DNA of 64,000 nucleotides from Enterococcaceae bacterium OF42-14pH9A (GCA_027692465.1 JAQEYU010000001.1:1-64000); one strand, 5' to 3'; counted from the first letter of the stretch, positions 1-8,234 are shown. Notes: generated by a model not told the origin, from the letters alone. Numbers and translations are program-made.

Positions 1-58
1 TGGTAGTAGCGCATGACTGTTAATCATGATGTCGTAGGTTCGAGTCCTACTGCCGGAG
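1..58 (+). tRNA. tRNA-Asn (GTT), 5' end outside the window
   Basis: The 58 bases are identical to the 3' part of the complete tRNA-Asn at 6236-6309. The anticodon stem-loop with GTT in the loop, the T arm (GGTTCGAGTCC) and the 3' acceptor strand TGCCGGA with discriminator G are all present. The D-arm start and the 5' acceptor strand lie before position 1. A terminator follows directly. Confidence 0.95.
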
Positions 59-65
59 TACTTTC

Positions 66-93
66 GAGACAGTTTGAGACTGTCTCTTTTTTT
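66..93 (+). terminator. Rho-independent terminator after tRNA-Asn
   Basis: GAGACAG (66-72) pairs with CTGTCTC (80-86) around a 7-base loop and is followed by a run of seven T. It ends the tRNA-Asn transcript. Confidence 0.85.
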
Positions 94-217
94 GCGTTTA
101 ACTTTACTTTAAGCGGTATACAATCGGTGCTGATGCCGGGAGCCTATCGAGGTTCGAGTCCTGCTAAACTTTGTTCCGCTGAAAACTCGTTTGACTATAG
201 CGGCGACACCTCACCTC

Positions 218-433
218 ATGAGACAAGACGACAGCCGTGTACAGCTAAAAGGGAAGGCCCGCAGAGAGCAGCAAAAAAGCTTTACCGAGTCCTCAGCAGA
301 ACTTATCATTGAGGAATCGGTAAGGCTTCTTTTGTTAGGGCGTATCGGAGAAATGACACGGCAGATCTTACCGCAATTTGCGGTAAACGGTCCCGTCTAT
401 ACACCACCATATAAGCGGCGTTTTCTATCTTGA
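218..433 (+). CDS. Possible small protein, 71 aa, unknown
   Basis: This is the only candidate gene in the 380 bases between the tRNA terminator and the acetyltransferase gene. An ATG at 218 opens a 71-residue frame rich in charged residues (MRQDDSRVQL at the N-terminus, a hydrophobic-acidic middle AELIIEESVRLLLLGR). A promoter-like TTGCGT-18-TATACA lies upstream around 91-121. I see no good Shine-Dalgarno sequence before the ATG and do not recognise the family. It could be chance; the rest of 94-475 shows only a short T-arm-like fragment (GGTTCGAGTCC near 150-160). Confidence 0.3.
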   Translation: MRQDDSRVQLKGKARREQQKSFTESSAELIIEESVRLLLLGRIGEMTRQILPQFAVNGPVYTPPYKRRFLS

Positions 434-475
434 TTCCGGTAAGATAACGATTGCGCTGGTGTTTTCAGACACAAC

Positions 476-961
476 TTATACTTGTGTTCGTGGGGCTGCT
501 TGGAGATCTTTTGACAAGAGAAAGATTTTTTCGCCGTTTTCGGGATCATAGCGACCGCTGTCACGAAAGCCATGGCGCCGGTAGAGAGCGGCGGCCGCCG
601 TATTTGTTTCATGAAGACTTAAGAGAATTGTGGTGGCGGGATATTCCGCGAACAAAAAAGTAATCAGGCGTTCCAAGAAAGCACCGCCGCGGCCGGCCCC
701 TTGAAAACGCTGACCCAACATGAAACGGTCCAGCCATACGCTGTGGGTGGCTGGATCCCAGGCGCCGATCATCGCAAAGCCAACAGGGGTATCATCGTCA
801 TACAATGCCAGGGGCCGCCAGGCAAGAGAGCGATCGTACGCGGCTTCCAATAGCGACTGGCAATTGCTTTCAATGAAATCACGTTGGTGGTCAGCGACTT
901 TTAATGAAGCGATTGCTCGCCAATTGTTTTCTGTAACGGGAAGGATCTCTAATTGTAGCAT
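476..961 (-). CDS. GNAT N-acetyltransferase (polyamine-acetyltransferase-like)
   Basis: This 161-residue protein is a single GNAT domain, predicted to move an acetyl group from acetyl-CoA to an amine. The acetyl-CoA loop is RFQGAGRGGAFLERL (about residues 85-99), followed by the beta5/alpha4 segment LSLHETNTAAAALYRRHGF typical of SpeG/BltD/PaiA-like enzymes. The N-terminus (LEILPVTENNWRAIASLKV) is also like BltD-type spermine/spermidine acetyltransferases, so a polyamine substrate is an inference. The start at 961 has GAAAGGA nine bases upstream. It lies 27 bases after the flavin reductase gene and is probably in the same transcript. Confidence 0.85.
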   Translation of the reverse strand: MLQLEILPVTENNWRAIASLKVADHQRDFIESNCQSLLEAAYDRSLAWRPLALYDDDTPVGFAMIGAWDPATHSVWLDRFMLGQRFQGAGRGGAFLERLITFLFAEYPATTILLSLHETNTAAAALYRRHGFRDSGRYDPENGEKIFLLSKDLQAAPRTQV

Positions 962-988
962 GTTCTGTTTCCTTTCATCTGCTTCCTT

Positions 989-1654
989 TCAATCGGGACG
1001 TCGGAGTGTTTCAAGGGGACCGAGGTGACTGTAGTCATTGCCGGCCAGTCGCGCTATCGGGGCCAATTTTTCTGTCAAAATGTACTCCTTCTCGGCATCA
1101 AAGATCGTCTCATCGAAATAAAAATCTGTGACTTCCAGATAAAAGACGTCCGTCATCGGCAGACCCTCAGAATCTGACAGTAATTGATGAGAGAAAGGTA
1201 TTACGTTGAGACGGATCTTGGCAGCTGCTACGGCATCCGGGCGCTTTTCTTCGTGGAGCAGGAGCAGGTCCGACGGCAGCAGGTCCAGCTCACTGTGTTC
1301 GGAAGCAAGTGTTGCTGCAGTCTGATTCATGGCTGTCAAAAGCTCCGGAGTCACGATATGAATTACCCCCACCGGTCGCGTTGAAGAGTCTGTGTGCTGC
1401 TGTTTGGCGGCTTGCAGCAGATTACGTGCGGTATCTTTCAGGGTGCCGTCAGGATGGCGGTTGACTGACAGCATGACCAGGGGAATCCGGCTGCTGAGGA
1501 TTGTAAAAAAACTGAAGGGAGCCAGATTGCTCACACCGGTTTCCGGATCTAGCGTACTGATCCAGGCGATTGGACGCGGGGCGATCGCTCCCGTGAGAAA
1601 TTTATAGAGCTGCTTTTGGCTGAGGCGGTCGGCTGAGTAGTGATGATGAGACAT
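989..1654 (-). CDS. Flavin reductase family protein (FMN-binding split barrel)
   Basis: This 221-residue protein belongs to the flavin reductase/DIM6-NTAB family. Evidence is the N-terminal block FLTGAIAPRPIAWISTLDPETG and the following NLAPFSFFTILSSRIPLVMLSV, which form the FMN-binding barrel; the C-terminal DVFYLEVTDFYFDE matches the family's final strands. Such proteins bind FMN and reduce flavin or act as oxidoreductases with unknown substrates. The start at 1654 has AAAGGATG as ribosome site. It is the first gene of a two-gene unit with the acetyltransferase. The substrate cannot be told from sequence. Confidence 0.85.
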   Translation of the reverse strand: MSHHHYSADRLSQKQLYKFLTGAIAPRPIAWISTLDPETGVSNLAPFSFFTILSSRIPLVMLSVNRHPDGTLKDTARNLLQAAKQQHTDSSTRPVGVIHIVTPELLTAMNQTAATLASEHSELDLLPSDLLLLHEEKRPDAVAAAKIRLNVIPFSHQLLSDSEGLPMTDVFYLEVTDFYFDETIFDAEKEYILTEKLAPIARLAGNDYSHLGPLETLRRPD

Positions 1655-1699
1655 TTGGGCTTCATCCTTTCGAGTTCAATGACTTACTTCCATGATACA

Positions 1700-1733
1700 C
1701 AAAAACAAGCCCCGCTGCGAAAGAGGGGCTTGT
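1700..1733 (-). terminator. Terminator of the ring-cleaving dioxygenase gene
   Basis: ACAAGCCCC (1705-1713) pairs with GGGGCTTGT (1725-1733). Read on the minus strand, the stem is followed by a T run (TGTTTTTGTG). It lies 20 bases after the stop of the dioxygenase gene. Confidence 0.85.
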
Positions 1734-1752
1734 CCTTCAGAATATGATACGA

Positions 1753-2727
1753 TTATTGCCGTTTGCGGTTGGCATCGGAAGTATCGAATTCACGGACATA
1801 TTCTTCGATTTCTTTTCTTTTCGGTTCTAAGAAAGGCGGCAGAGAAAGGATCTCGCCGGCTGTTTCGTAGGTTTCGTCCTGCAGGAAGCCGGGGCCGTCA
1901 GTTGCCAATTCGAATAAAACGTTAGGTGCTGCCATGAAGTATTCCGATTCGAAGTAAAAGCGTTCGACAAAGCCGGAGTTCGGGAATTCCAGATCATTGA
2001 TGCGCTTGATCCACCATTCCAAAGCTTCTTTGTCAGCTACCCGCAAGGCCAGGTGATGGACATTGCCGTAGCCTTCGCCGGCATCGGGAGAGACGTCGTC
2101 GTGAATCACGATGATGGAAGCGCCGTTGCCTCCTTCGCCGATCTCGTACAAAGTCAGAGCTCCGTCTTCAGCAGTCTTTTCAAAGCCCAGTACATTGAGC
2201 AGAACCAGATTCATATGGTCAAAGTTGCGGACGCTGACAAAAGCCGGGCCCAAGCCGATGATTGCCATATCGGACGGTACATTACTGTTTTTCCAAGGGG
2301 TCCCGCCGGCAACTCCGATATTTTTTTCATCAGAGATCAACTGATAGCGTTGATTGTCAAAGTCTTCAAATTCCAAGTATTTCTTACCGAAACGTTCTTG
2401 GATCGCGCCATGCTGGATGTCATTTGCGGAAAATCGCTCAGACCACCAAGTCAAAGCAGCGTCAGTAGCAACCCGGAAAGACGTCCGGGAGATCGTGTTG
2501 GTTCCTTTGGTGCCCTTGGGAACGTTGGGAAAGTCAAAGAAGGTCATATCGGTTCCGGCCGAGCCCAGATCATCAGTGAAATACAAATGATACGTCTCAA
2601 TGTCATCCTGGTTAACCGTCTTTTTGATCATGCGCAATCCCAGAATATCAGTGAAGAAGCGATAGATTTTTTTGGCGCTGGATGTCATGGCAGTTACGTG
2701 GTGCAGTCCTCTGATTTGTGTATCCAT
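1753..2727 (-). CDS. VOC-family ring-cleaving dioxygenase (MhqO-like)
   Basis: The 324-residue product holds two vicinal-oxygen-chelate modules. The first begins GLHHVTAMTSSAKKIYRFFTD (metal-ligand His in LHHVT) and the second begins near residue 155 (FDHMNLVLLNVLGF), with further ligand-like residues in GYGNVHHLALRVAD and the C-terminal NVLFELATDGPGF. This is the architecture of MhqO/YkcA-type extradiol dioxygenases, which help break down quinones and catechols. The open frame runs on to 2892, but AGGAGG sits eight bases before the ATG at 2727 and the extra N-terminus has no VOC features, so 2727 is chosen. A good promoter overlapped by a dyad lies upstream. Confidence 0.9.
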   Translation of the reverse strand: MDTQIRGLHHVTAMTSSAKKIYRFFTDILGLRMIKKTVNQDDIETYHLYFTDDLGSAGTDMTFFDFPNVPKGTKGTNTISRTSFRVATDAALTWWSERFSANDIQHGAIQERFGKKYLEFEDFDNQRYQLISDEKNIGVAGGTPWKNSNVPSDMAIIGLGPAFVSVRNFDHMNLVLLNVLGFEKTAEDGALTLYEIGEGGNGASIIVIHDDVSPDAGEGYGNVHHLALRVADKEALEWWIKRINDLEFPNSGFVERFYFESEYFMAAPNVLFELATDGPGFLQDETYETAGEILSLPPFLEPKRKEIEEYVREFDTSDANRKRQ

Positions 2728-2829
2728 TTTTATTTCCTCCTGATTATCAACCCGCAAGAGTCGTTGTTTCGAAAAAAACCATGAATATGCTTGGAATTTC
2801 GAGGGCTGTGCGGGGATTTTTAACGATAT

Positions 2830-2871
2830 CTTACTAAAAGTAAGTATAACGATTTTTGATTTTATTGGCAA
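2830..2871 (-). promoter_or_regulatory. Promoter and dyad operator of the dioxygenase gene
   Basis: On the minus strand, TTGCCA (2866-2871) and TATACT (2843-2848) are spaced by 17 bases. A perfect dyad, CTTACT-AAA-AGTAAG (2830-2844), starts inside the -10 box and covers the start site, where a repressor would block initiation. MhqO genes of Bacillus are repressed by the MarR-type regulator MhqR; that a MarR protein binds here is inferred from this parallel. Confidence 0.6.
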
Positions 2872-3089
2872 GCGTTCTGCTTTTGGCGGCAATTCACGTT
2901 ATAATGAAAAAGACAGAATTCATACGGTTGTGTTCGTAGAAGGAGGATAGCTGATTTGGCTTGTATCTGCGGGAGCTTATATGAACGCTGAACAAACACG
3001 ACAGCGACCTCGGGATTTGCTTCCGACAGCGTCCAAAATGCCGGCTTTCACTGATCATTTCCGGCACAGCCCAATGAGGAGGAAACAGG

Positions 3090-3758
3090 ATGAAAGAACT
3101 TTTTTTTGATTTGGACGGAACGATTGTGGATTCTTCGGAAGGGATCTTTGCCTCGGTGCGCTATGCATTGGCCAAAATGGCACTGCCCCCTTTGACAGAT
3201 GAACAGTTGCAAAGCTTTATCGGACCGCCACTCAGCAAATCCTTTGAAAAGCTGGGATTGACGACAGCAGAGGCTGCTGCCGGTGTTGCCTACTACCGGG
3301 AAAATTATCGGGACGGCGGAATTTTCCAGGCGCGGGTCTATGAGGGGATTGAAACGCTACTGGCGCAACTGAGCCGGGATCCCGAAATCAAACTCTATCT
3401 GGCAACTTCGAAGCCGGAAGTTTTCGCCAAGCAGATTTTGGCACATTTTCAGCTGGAGGGGTATTTTGACGGGATTTACGGTGCAGATCTGGAAGGAGAG
3501 CGGGTTGCTAAAGAAGATGTTTTGGCTTACGCCTTGACAGAAAGCGGTACTGTAGGTAATCCTACCGTCTGGATGATTGGGGATCGTGAACACGACATGA
3601 TCGGCGGGCGGCTGAATGGTGTGACACCGGTGGGCGTACTGTGGGGCTTTGGTGACACTAGTGAACTGACTGCCGCCGGGGCCGCGTATCTGGTCCAAAC
3701 TCCCAGTGAGCTGACGGAAATTTTGGCCGCTGTTGGCAAGGAGGACGGGGATGCGTGA
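3090..3758 (+). CDS. HAD-superfamily phosphatase (phosphoglycolate-phosphatase-like)
   Basis: A 222-residue HAD hydrolase of subfamily IA. Motif I is FFDLDGTIVDSS at residues 4-15 (nucleophile Asp and acid/base Asp). A helical cap follows (residues 16-80), then motif II YLATSKPE, motif III Lys in RVAKEDVL and motif IV WMIGDREHDMIGG. This is the Gph/PgpP-like pattern; the substrate may be phosphoglycolate, pyrophosphate or a nucleotide. ATG 3090 follows GAGGAGGAAACAGG. The end overlaps the next gene by 8 bases, so the two are translated together. Confidence 0.9.
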   Translation: MKELFFDLDGTIVDSSEGIFASVRYALAKMALPPLTDEQLQSFIGPPLSKSFEKLGLTTAEAAAGVAYYRENYRDGGIFQARVYEGIETLLAQLSRDPEIKLYLATSKPEVFAKQILAHFQLEGYFDGIYGADLEGERVAKEDVLAYALTESGTVGNPTVWMIGDREHDMIGGRLNGVTPVGVLWGFGDTSELTAAGAAYLVQTPSELTEILAAVGKEDGDA

Positions 3759-4317
3759 AATCTGGTTGGTACGGCATTCGCAACGGGACACGACCATTCA
3801 AGAGGATCAGGCGGCACCCTTGACACTGGCAGGACAGGCACGGTTGCCGGAGCTGGCTGCTTATTTTCAAGATAAAGCTCCGGCAGCAGTTTATTCCTCT
3901 CCCTATCAGCGGGCGATGCTGACTGCCGAAGCGATAGCGGCACCGATGGGGGTGCCGGTGCATTGCGTGGCGGCATTGCGGGAACGCAGCATCGGCGAGT
4001 GGGTGGCCGACTTTGAGTCCTTCGCTCGGCATCAATGGACAGATCCCGACTTTCGACTGCCGCAAGGGGAATCCTTGCGGGAGGTTTCCCAGCGGATGAC
4101 AAGGGCTTTTGCTGAGATCTTGAAACAAAGCAGTGGCAATTTAGTGATTACCGGTCACGGTACGGCTTTTGCGGTATTGCTAGCCCAGCTGACAAAGGGC
4201 GGCTTTGGTTTCGAAGACTTTCAGAAAATGAGCCAGCCGGATGTGTATCAGCTGCAACCGTCAGCTGACGGGGATCTGTGGCGATGCCAGCGAATCGGCC
4301 ACTTCTCTTTTTCATAG
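3751..4317 (+). CDS. Histidine phosphatase family protein
   Basis: The 188-residue protein is a branch-2-like phosphoglycerate-mutase-fold phosphatase. The phosphohistidine motif is LVRHSQRD near residue 6; the second arginine lies in SSPYQRAMLTAEAI, the acidic residue in RERSIGEW, and the second catalytic histidine in ITGHGTAFA near residue 132. The start at 3751 is chosen because AAGGAGG sits seven bases upstream; a TTG at 3733 in the same frame has no such site. It overlaps the HAD phosphatase gene, suggesting the pair dephosphorylate related small metabolites. Confidence 0.88.
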   Translation: MREIWLVRHSQRDTTIQEDQAAPLTLAGQARLPELAAYFQDKAPAAVYSSPYQRAMLTAEAIAAPMGVPVHCVAALRERSIGEWVADFESFARHQWTDPDFRLPQGESLREVSQRMTRAFAEILKQSSGNLVITGHGTAFAVLLAQLTKGGFGFEDFQKMSQPDVYQLQPSADGDLWRCQRIGHFSFS

Positions 4318-4425
4318 CCGTGAGGGGGAAAAGCTTGTTGTAGCAGCTTTTTCCTCTCCGCTATTCGGTAGAAAATCGGTGAAAAAATTTTTTGTGGATT
4401 TTTTTATTTTTCCTGTTCAAAAGTG

Positions 4426-4454
4426 TTGACTTACCCCTTGGGATACCTTATAAT
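4426..4454 (+). promoter_or_regulatory. Promoter of tRNA-Thr
   Basis: TTGACT (4426-4431) and TATAAT (4449-4454) are separated by exactly 17 bases, 94 bases before the tRNA. A hairpin (GAGGGGGAAAAGCT with AGCTTTTTCCTCTC, about 4321-4358) between this promoter and the phosphatase gene may end the upstream transcript, though it has no T run. Confidence 0.8.
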
Positions 4455-4548
4455 TTCATTTGTGCTCGTCGTTAGAATAACAAAAAAGCTGATGATGCGA
4501 ATCACAATCAGGTGGCACTGTCCACTAAATCTTTCTTTATTATAACAC

Positions 4549-4621
<73 letters not shown>

Positions 4622-4622
4622 T

Positions 4623-4664
4623 ATATAAGAAAAGACCGCGCAAATGTGCGGTCTTTTCTTATAT
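4623..4664 (+). terminator. Terminator of tRNA-Thr
   Basis: A 17-base perfect inverted repeat: the left arm ends AAAAGACCGC (to 4639) and the right arm begins GCGGTCTTTT (from 4648), with loop GCAAATGT. The T-rich right arm acts as the run. Confidence 0.85.
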
Positions 4665-4668
4665 GCGC

Positions 4669-4714
4669 AAAACCCGCAGCTTTGGCGCTCTCTGCGACAG
4701 ATACTGCGGGTTTT
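4669..4714 (-). terminator. Terminator of the serine hydrolase gene
   Basis: AAAACCCGCAG (4669-4679) pairs with CTGCGGGTTTT (4704-4714). On the minus strand it follows the hydrolase stop by 37 bases and ends in T; it can work in both directions. Confidence 0.75.
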
Positions 4715-4750
4715 ATGGATTTGATATCATGATCAATGAGCAGTACGGCC

Positions 4751-6031
4751 TTAAAAAGCTGCGCTGCTCCCGGTGATGCTGTCAAACAAGCGGGTAATCA
4801 ACTTGGTATAGGCATCCGGTTGATTACTGTTGGTCAAGAGGAGCACGCCGCTTTTGCCGTCCGAGGTTAAGAGGACCATGGCCCGCTGTCCCTGCTCATT
4901 GCCGTGTGCCCGAATGTGGTCGGGATAGATATAGGAGCCGCTGCGATACGCCGGCTCATTATTGGCTGCCCAGAGATCCGCCAGCACCGATTTGTCGACG
5001 ACTTTGCCGGCAATCAGCTGATGAAAATACCAGTAGAGGTCGCGGATATCCATGGAAACATTACCGGTCCCCAATTCATGGGCAAAACTGGCGGGGGACT
5101 CATTGATCTCTTCTGCGTAAGGGTCTGTTTCTGAAGGCTGGTAGGAATGGGTGCGCAGCGGATCGGAGGGCCAGTTTTCATAAAAATCCGAAGATCCTAG
5201 TCCCAGCTGCTGTTGATAGACCTTTTGAAAGAGACTCTGGTAGTCGGTTCGATAAAGCTTTTCCAAGATTCCAGCCAGCAGCATGAAGTTCACCGGCGAA
5301 TAAAAATAGCGGCCGGGTGCTTTCAACGTGGCATGTCCATTGATAAAACGCAGCAGGTCCTCATCGCCAGTGACAGATTCCGGCAGCTGCGGCAGACGCA
5401 ATCCGGAAGTCATTTCCAGCATACTGCGGATGGTGATGGTTTCAGCTGAAGGAATGTCCGGATAAAACGTGCTGAGGGGTGTCCCGAAGCTCAATTTTCC
5501 AGCAGCAATTGCCTGCATGATCAACGAACCGGTAAAGCTCTTTTGGATCGAGCCGATCTGGTAATGGGACTGCGGGGTATTGGCCTGCTGTGTTTGTGCA
5601 TCTGCCAGTCCGTAGCCCTTATTCAAGAGGATTCGACCGGCTTTGATCAATAATGCACTGCCGACAAAGCGGGTTTCACTGATTTCTTTATCAAAGGGCA
5701 CCGCCTCCTCTGTGACAACGGCGGTTTTTAAGGCGGCATAGTCATCTGCCGAGGGAGCCTGCGTCAGCTGGGTCAAGACCGCGGCTTTTGCGGCAGCGGC
5801 AGGAGGCGCCGGCTCCAGTAAATCTGCCAATTTTTCGGCCAATGAGGTATTCCAGACCAAGCCAAGCAGACCGGCCAAAAGCAGACTGCCTAACAGCAGG
5901 GGGAATGTGAAGTGTTTTCGTGGTTTGGCGTGACGCATGGGCATAAGGGACACCTGATTTCGTTTGATTCCGTTCAATTTTTTGGTTGCGCTGCAAAGGC
6001 TGTCTGAATCGGAACGGATAGTTGGTTTCAT
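4751..6031 (-). CDS. Membrane-anchored beta-lactamase-fold serine hydrolase
   Basis: A 426-residue protein with a basic N-terminus, one membrane segment (FPLLLGSLLLAGLLGLVWN, about residues 43-61), an Ala/Pro-rich linker and an extracellular class-C beta-lactamase/PBP4*-like domain. Catalytic motifs are SIQK (SxxK; Ser about residue 161), YSPVN (YxN) and HGNEQGQ (HxG in place of KTG). Such proteins act as peptidases or esterases on peptidoglycan or peptides; this one is unlikely to give drug resistance, though that is inference. The start is uncertain: 6031 gives the longest form without a clear ribosome site, while ATG 5944 (MPMRHAKPRK) follows a weak AGGTG. Confidence 0.85.
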   Translation of the reverse strand: MKPTIRSDSDSLCSATKKLNGIKRNQVSLMPMRHAKPRKHFTFPLLLGSLLLAGLLGLVWNTSLAEKLADLLEPAPPAAAAKAAVLTQLTQAPSADDYAALKTAVVTEEAVPFDKEISETRFVGSALLIKAGRILLNKGYGLADAQTQQANTPQSHYQIGSIQKSFTGSLIMQAIAAGKLSFGTPLSTFYPDIPSAETITIRSMLEMTSGLRLPQLPESVTGDEDLLRFINGHATLKAPGRYFYSPVNFMLLAGILEKLYRTDYQSLFQKVYQQQLGLGSSDFYENWPSDPLRTHSYQPSETDPYAEEINESPASFAHELGTGNVSMDIRDLYWYFHQLIAGKVVDKSVLADLWAANNEPAYRSGSYIYPDHIRAHGNEQGQRAMVLLTSDGKSGVLLLTNSNQPDAYTKLITRLFDSITGSSAAF

Positions 6032-6149
6032 TTTACTCAGCTGCTTTCTTTTTACAAGCGATAGCCGTCGCAGGAAACGAACAGTTTTGCAAGGTAGCCG
6101 GAATTACTGAACGTTCGGGATTTTCTTTAGGAAAATGGCAAAAAAGGTA

Positions 6150-6178
6150 TTGTCAAATATCGGGGAACTTGATACTAT
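6150..6178 (+). promoter_or_regulatory. Promoter of tRNA-Asn
   Basis: TTGTCA (6150-6155), 17-base spacer, TACTAT (6173-6178), placed 57 bases before the complete tRNA-Asn. Confidence 0.7.
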
Positions 6179-6235
6179 ATTTGTAACGAATCAGTTGTCG
6201 CCGTTACCGGTTGGCAGGCGGGTTCACATGAATAT

Positions 6236-6309
6236 TCCGGCATAGCTCAGTTGGTAGTAGCGCATGACTGTTAATCATGATGTCGTAGGTTCGAGTCCTA
6301 CTGCCGGAG
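6236..6309 (+). tRNA. tRNA-Asn (GTT), complete
   Basis: The acceptor stem TCCGGCA/TGCCGGA, D arm (TAGCTCAGTTGGTAGTAGC), anticodon loop with GTT in GACTGTTAATC, and T arm GGTTCGAGTCC are all present; discriminator G, no encoded CCA. The last 58 bases are identical to the partial gene at 1-58. Confidence 0.96.
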
Positions 6310-6316
6310 TCACAAG

Positions 6317-6348
6317 CGCCCTCTCAGATCTGTGAGAGGGCGTTTTTT
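6317..6348 (+). terminator. Terminator of tRNA-Asn
   Basis: CGCCCTCTCA (6317-6326) pairs with TGAGAGGGCG (6333-6342), then six T. Confidence 0.88.
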
Positions 6349-6389
6349 AGCTGCTTTCAACCGGACAGGTCCTTCAACTGGGAAAAAAC

Positions 6390-6432
6390 AAAAATGCGCC
6401 GCCTTTTTCAAGAAAAAAGGGGACGCATTTTT
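6390..6432 (-). terminator. Terminator of the 82-aa gene
   Basis: AAAAATGCG pairs with CGCATTTTT, with an inner CCTTTTTC/GAAAAAAGG stem. It lies just after the stop codon of the small minus-strand gene at 6441. Confidence 0.7.
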
Positions 6433-6440
6433 TGCGGGAC

Positions 6441-6689
6441 TCAGTTGTTGAATTCGGTGAGCATGCGCTCGATTTCGGCGATCAGGTCGGCCAATACCGG
6501 TACATTTGCGGTTGACTTCAGGCTCTTATCGCCTTTTTCCACAATGACGGCTTCAGCGATACCGTCACCGTGTTTGGGCAGCTTCAGCTTGGTGAGTTCG
6601 TCGTATTCACGGATCTTACGGCCGCCTTCACCTTCTTGGACGACGAAGATTTCGCCGCCGTCAGCCAACCAGTCTTTGATTTTATCCAT
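6441..6689 (-). CDS. Small acidic hypothetical protein, 82 aa
   Basis: The product begins MDKIKDWLADGGEIFVV and ends with a likely helix (LADLIAEIERMLTEFNN). It has no signal peptide or membrane segment and is rich in Glu, Asp and Lys. I do not recognise the family. The frame extends to 6734, but ATG 6689 follows a GAGAT sequence and the extra 15 residues are unconvincing, so the shorter form is preferred. It is a one-gene unit with its own terminator between tRNA-Asn and the GntR/ABC operon. Confidence 0.7.
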   Translation of the reverse strand: MDKIKDWLADGGEIFVVQEGEGGRKIREYDELTKLKLPKHGDGIAEAVIVEKGDKSLKSTANVPVLADLIAEIERMLTEFNN

Positions 6690-6777
6690 TATCAGACATC
6701 TCTTTTCCCAAAATTTGAGGTACTTCTTTGACAATTCAAGTCTAGCACCGTTGCCGGAAAAAGAAAAATGATAACGC

Positions 6778-8175
6778 TTATTTTTTATTTTCGCCTATTT
6801 GGACTGAACGAAGCTCCTCAAAGAAAGTCCGGGTCGCAGCGGGATCCTTAAAGGTAAAGTAGTAGTCCCGCTCCTTTGTCACCAGATGAAGAAAAGGCTT
6901 GGACCGTTCATCCAGATAGCAGACGGCTTGTTTGCCGTCAACCGTGAAACGACCGATCTGATAATAAGCTCCGCTATAGCCGTTGGTGCGCAGAACATTG
7001 CCATGCAGTTTTTCCGTCAGCTCCACCTTTTGCAGCTGGCTAACGGGGATCTCTGAACTGCCGGAAAGGGGGGCAGACAGACGGATTTCGCCGTTTTTGA
7101 TTTCGCCGGTAAAGGGTTCTTTGGTGAAGTCCATCATATAGGTGGGCAAGAGGGTCATAGCCATGGCCCCCACCAACAGCAGGCCAATCAGACTCATTAC
7201 GATTTTTCCGGCCGGGCGTCCCAGATTCATACTGATATTCAATCCGATCCGATCGGGCACCATCAGCCGGCGATCGTTGGGATTGATATAGACGCCGAAA
7301 CGCCAGTAACGATCCTCGCCGGCATAACGAAAATCTTCAGTTCGAGCCAGCAGAGCATCCTGTTTTTTTCGCAGCGCCAGCAAAAAGCCGATGCACCAGA
7401 AAATACAGCCGAAGACCGCCAGAAAGAAAAGGAATGAGACGATTTTTGCCGGGGTCCCGGAAAGCGACATGGCCAGTGTCGGAAAAGCGAAGAGCGCCAC
7501 GATTCCATAAGCGATAGCGACTGCTACTTTTGACCAGCCGTTTTTGGTGAGGTCGTTGTAACGGCGGTTCACCTCAGAATCGTCGGTGGGGGCAGCGACC
7601 GGCAGCCGTTTGACCGAATACCAGCAGCCTAATGCCAACAGCCAGCCGCAGAGGGCCGTCACACTCATGATCAGACTGCCGTCCGGATCGGTGACCATCA
7701 GCCAAATCACCAATGCGACAGTTGCCAAAAGCGGTGGGAGCAGCCAGCCGATGCTCAGCAGCTGCCGGTTTTTAGTGGCGGTCAGCTGCGTGTCCACCAT
7801 GATCGGCTCAACCGCCAACCGCCAGCCCATCGCAGCTTTGAGGGCCGCCATTTTACGAATGTAAAGAATCTCGATTCCGTAAAACGCCGCCAGCGGTAAC
7901 AACAGCAACAGCCAAAACAGTGTCATCATCACCGATTCATAGGCAGGCAGCAGGATCAAAGGGGATAAAAGGGTGCACAGACCAGCCGTGAGCCACAGCC
8001 GCTTCTTGTATTCTTTTGCCAACGCCAGTGTTTCGGGTGCGGTCAGCTTGTCAGGCGGCAGCGTATTTTCCAAGATCACATTTTTATGCGGGGTGGCGGC
8101 GATCCCCAAACTGAAAGCCATAATGACAAACAGAAAGATCAAGACCCCCACCAAAATCAAATTAACTAGAGTCAT
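6778..8175 (-). CDS. DUF5808-type multi-pass membrane protein with C-terminal PH-like domain
   Basis: About 465 residues with roughly eight hydrophobic segments, starting with LVNLILVGVLIFLFVIMAFSLG. After the sixth segment comes DRYWRFGVYINPNDRRLMVPDR followed by IGLNISMNLGRPAGK, the DUF5808 signature (YW..G.YINP.D.R..VP.R.G....N.G). The last 100 residues, after a further membrane segment, look like a bacterial PH-type domain (GEIRLSAPLSGSSEIPVSQLQKVEL). Start 8175 is preferred over 8202 because TAGGTAG precedes it. It is the last gene of the GntR/ABC operon, so it may assist or sense the same envelope stress; its biochemical role is unknown. Confidence 0.8.
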   Translation of the reverse strand: MTLVNLILVGVLIFLFVIMAFSLGIAATPHKNVILENTLPPDKLTAPETLALAKEYKKRLWLTAGLCTLLSPLILLPAYESVMMTLFWLLLLLPLAAFYGIEILYIRKMAALKAAMGWRLAVEPIMVDTQLTATKNRQLLSIGWLLPPLLATVALVIWLMVTDPDGSLIMSVTALCGWLLALGCWYSVKRLPVAAPTDDSEVNRRYNDLTKNGWSKVAVAIAYGIVALFAFPTLAMSLSGTPAKIVSFLFFLAVFGCIFWCIGFLLALRKKQDALLARTEDFRYAGEDRYWRFGVYINPNDRRLMVPDRIGLNISMNLGRPAGKIVMSLIGLLLVGAMAMTLLPTYMMDFTKEPFTGEIKNGEIRLSAPLSGSSEIPVSQLQKVELTEKLHGNVLRTNGYSGAYYQIGRFTVDGKQAVCYLDERSKPFLHLVTKERDYYFTFKDPAATRTFFEELRSVQIGENKK

Positions 8176-8234
8176 AAGTCTACCTACTTTCTCAGCATGC
8201 ATGAAATAAACAGCGGGGCGTTTTCAAACGTTCC

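Noticed and set aside
120-176. tRNA-like fragment (GGTTCGAGTCC T-loop)
   Set aside because: Only the T-loop sequence is present; the stem pairs at three positions and no anticodon arm exists.
2900-2995. Promoter (TATAAT at 2900) and 11-codon TTG leader (2956) before the HAD gene
   Set aside because: The -35 region is poor and the leader is too short to judge; a real promoter may exist but is not supported.
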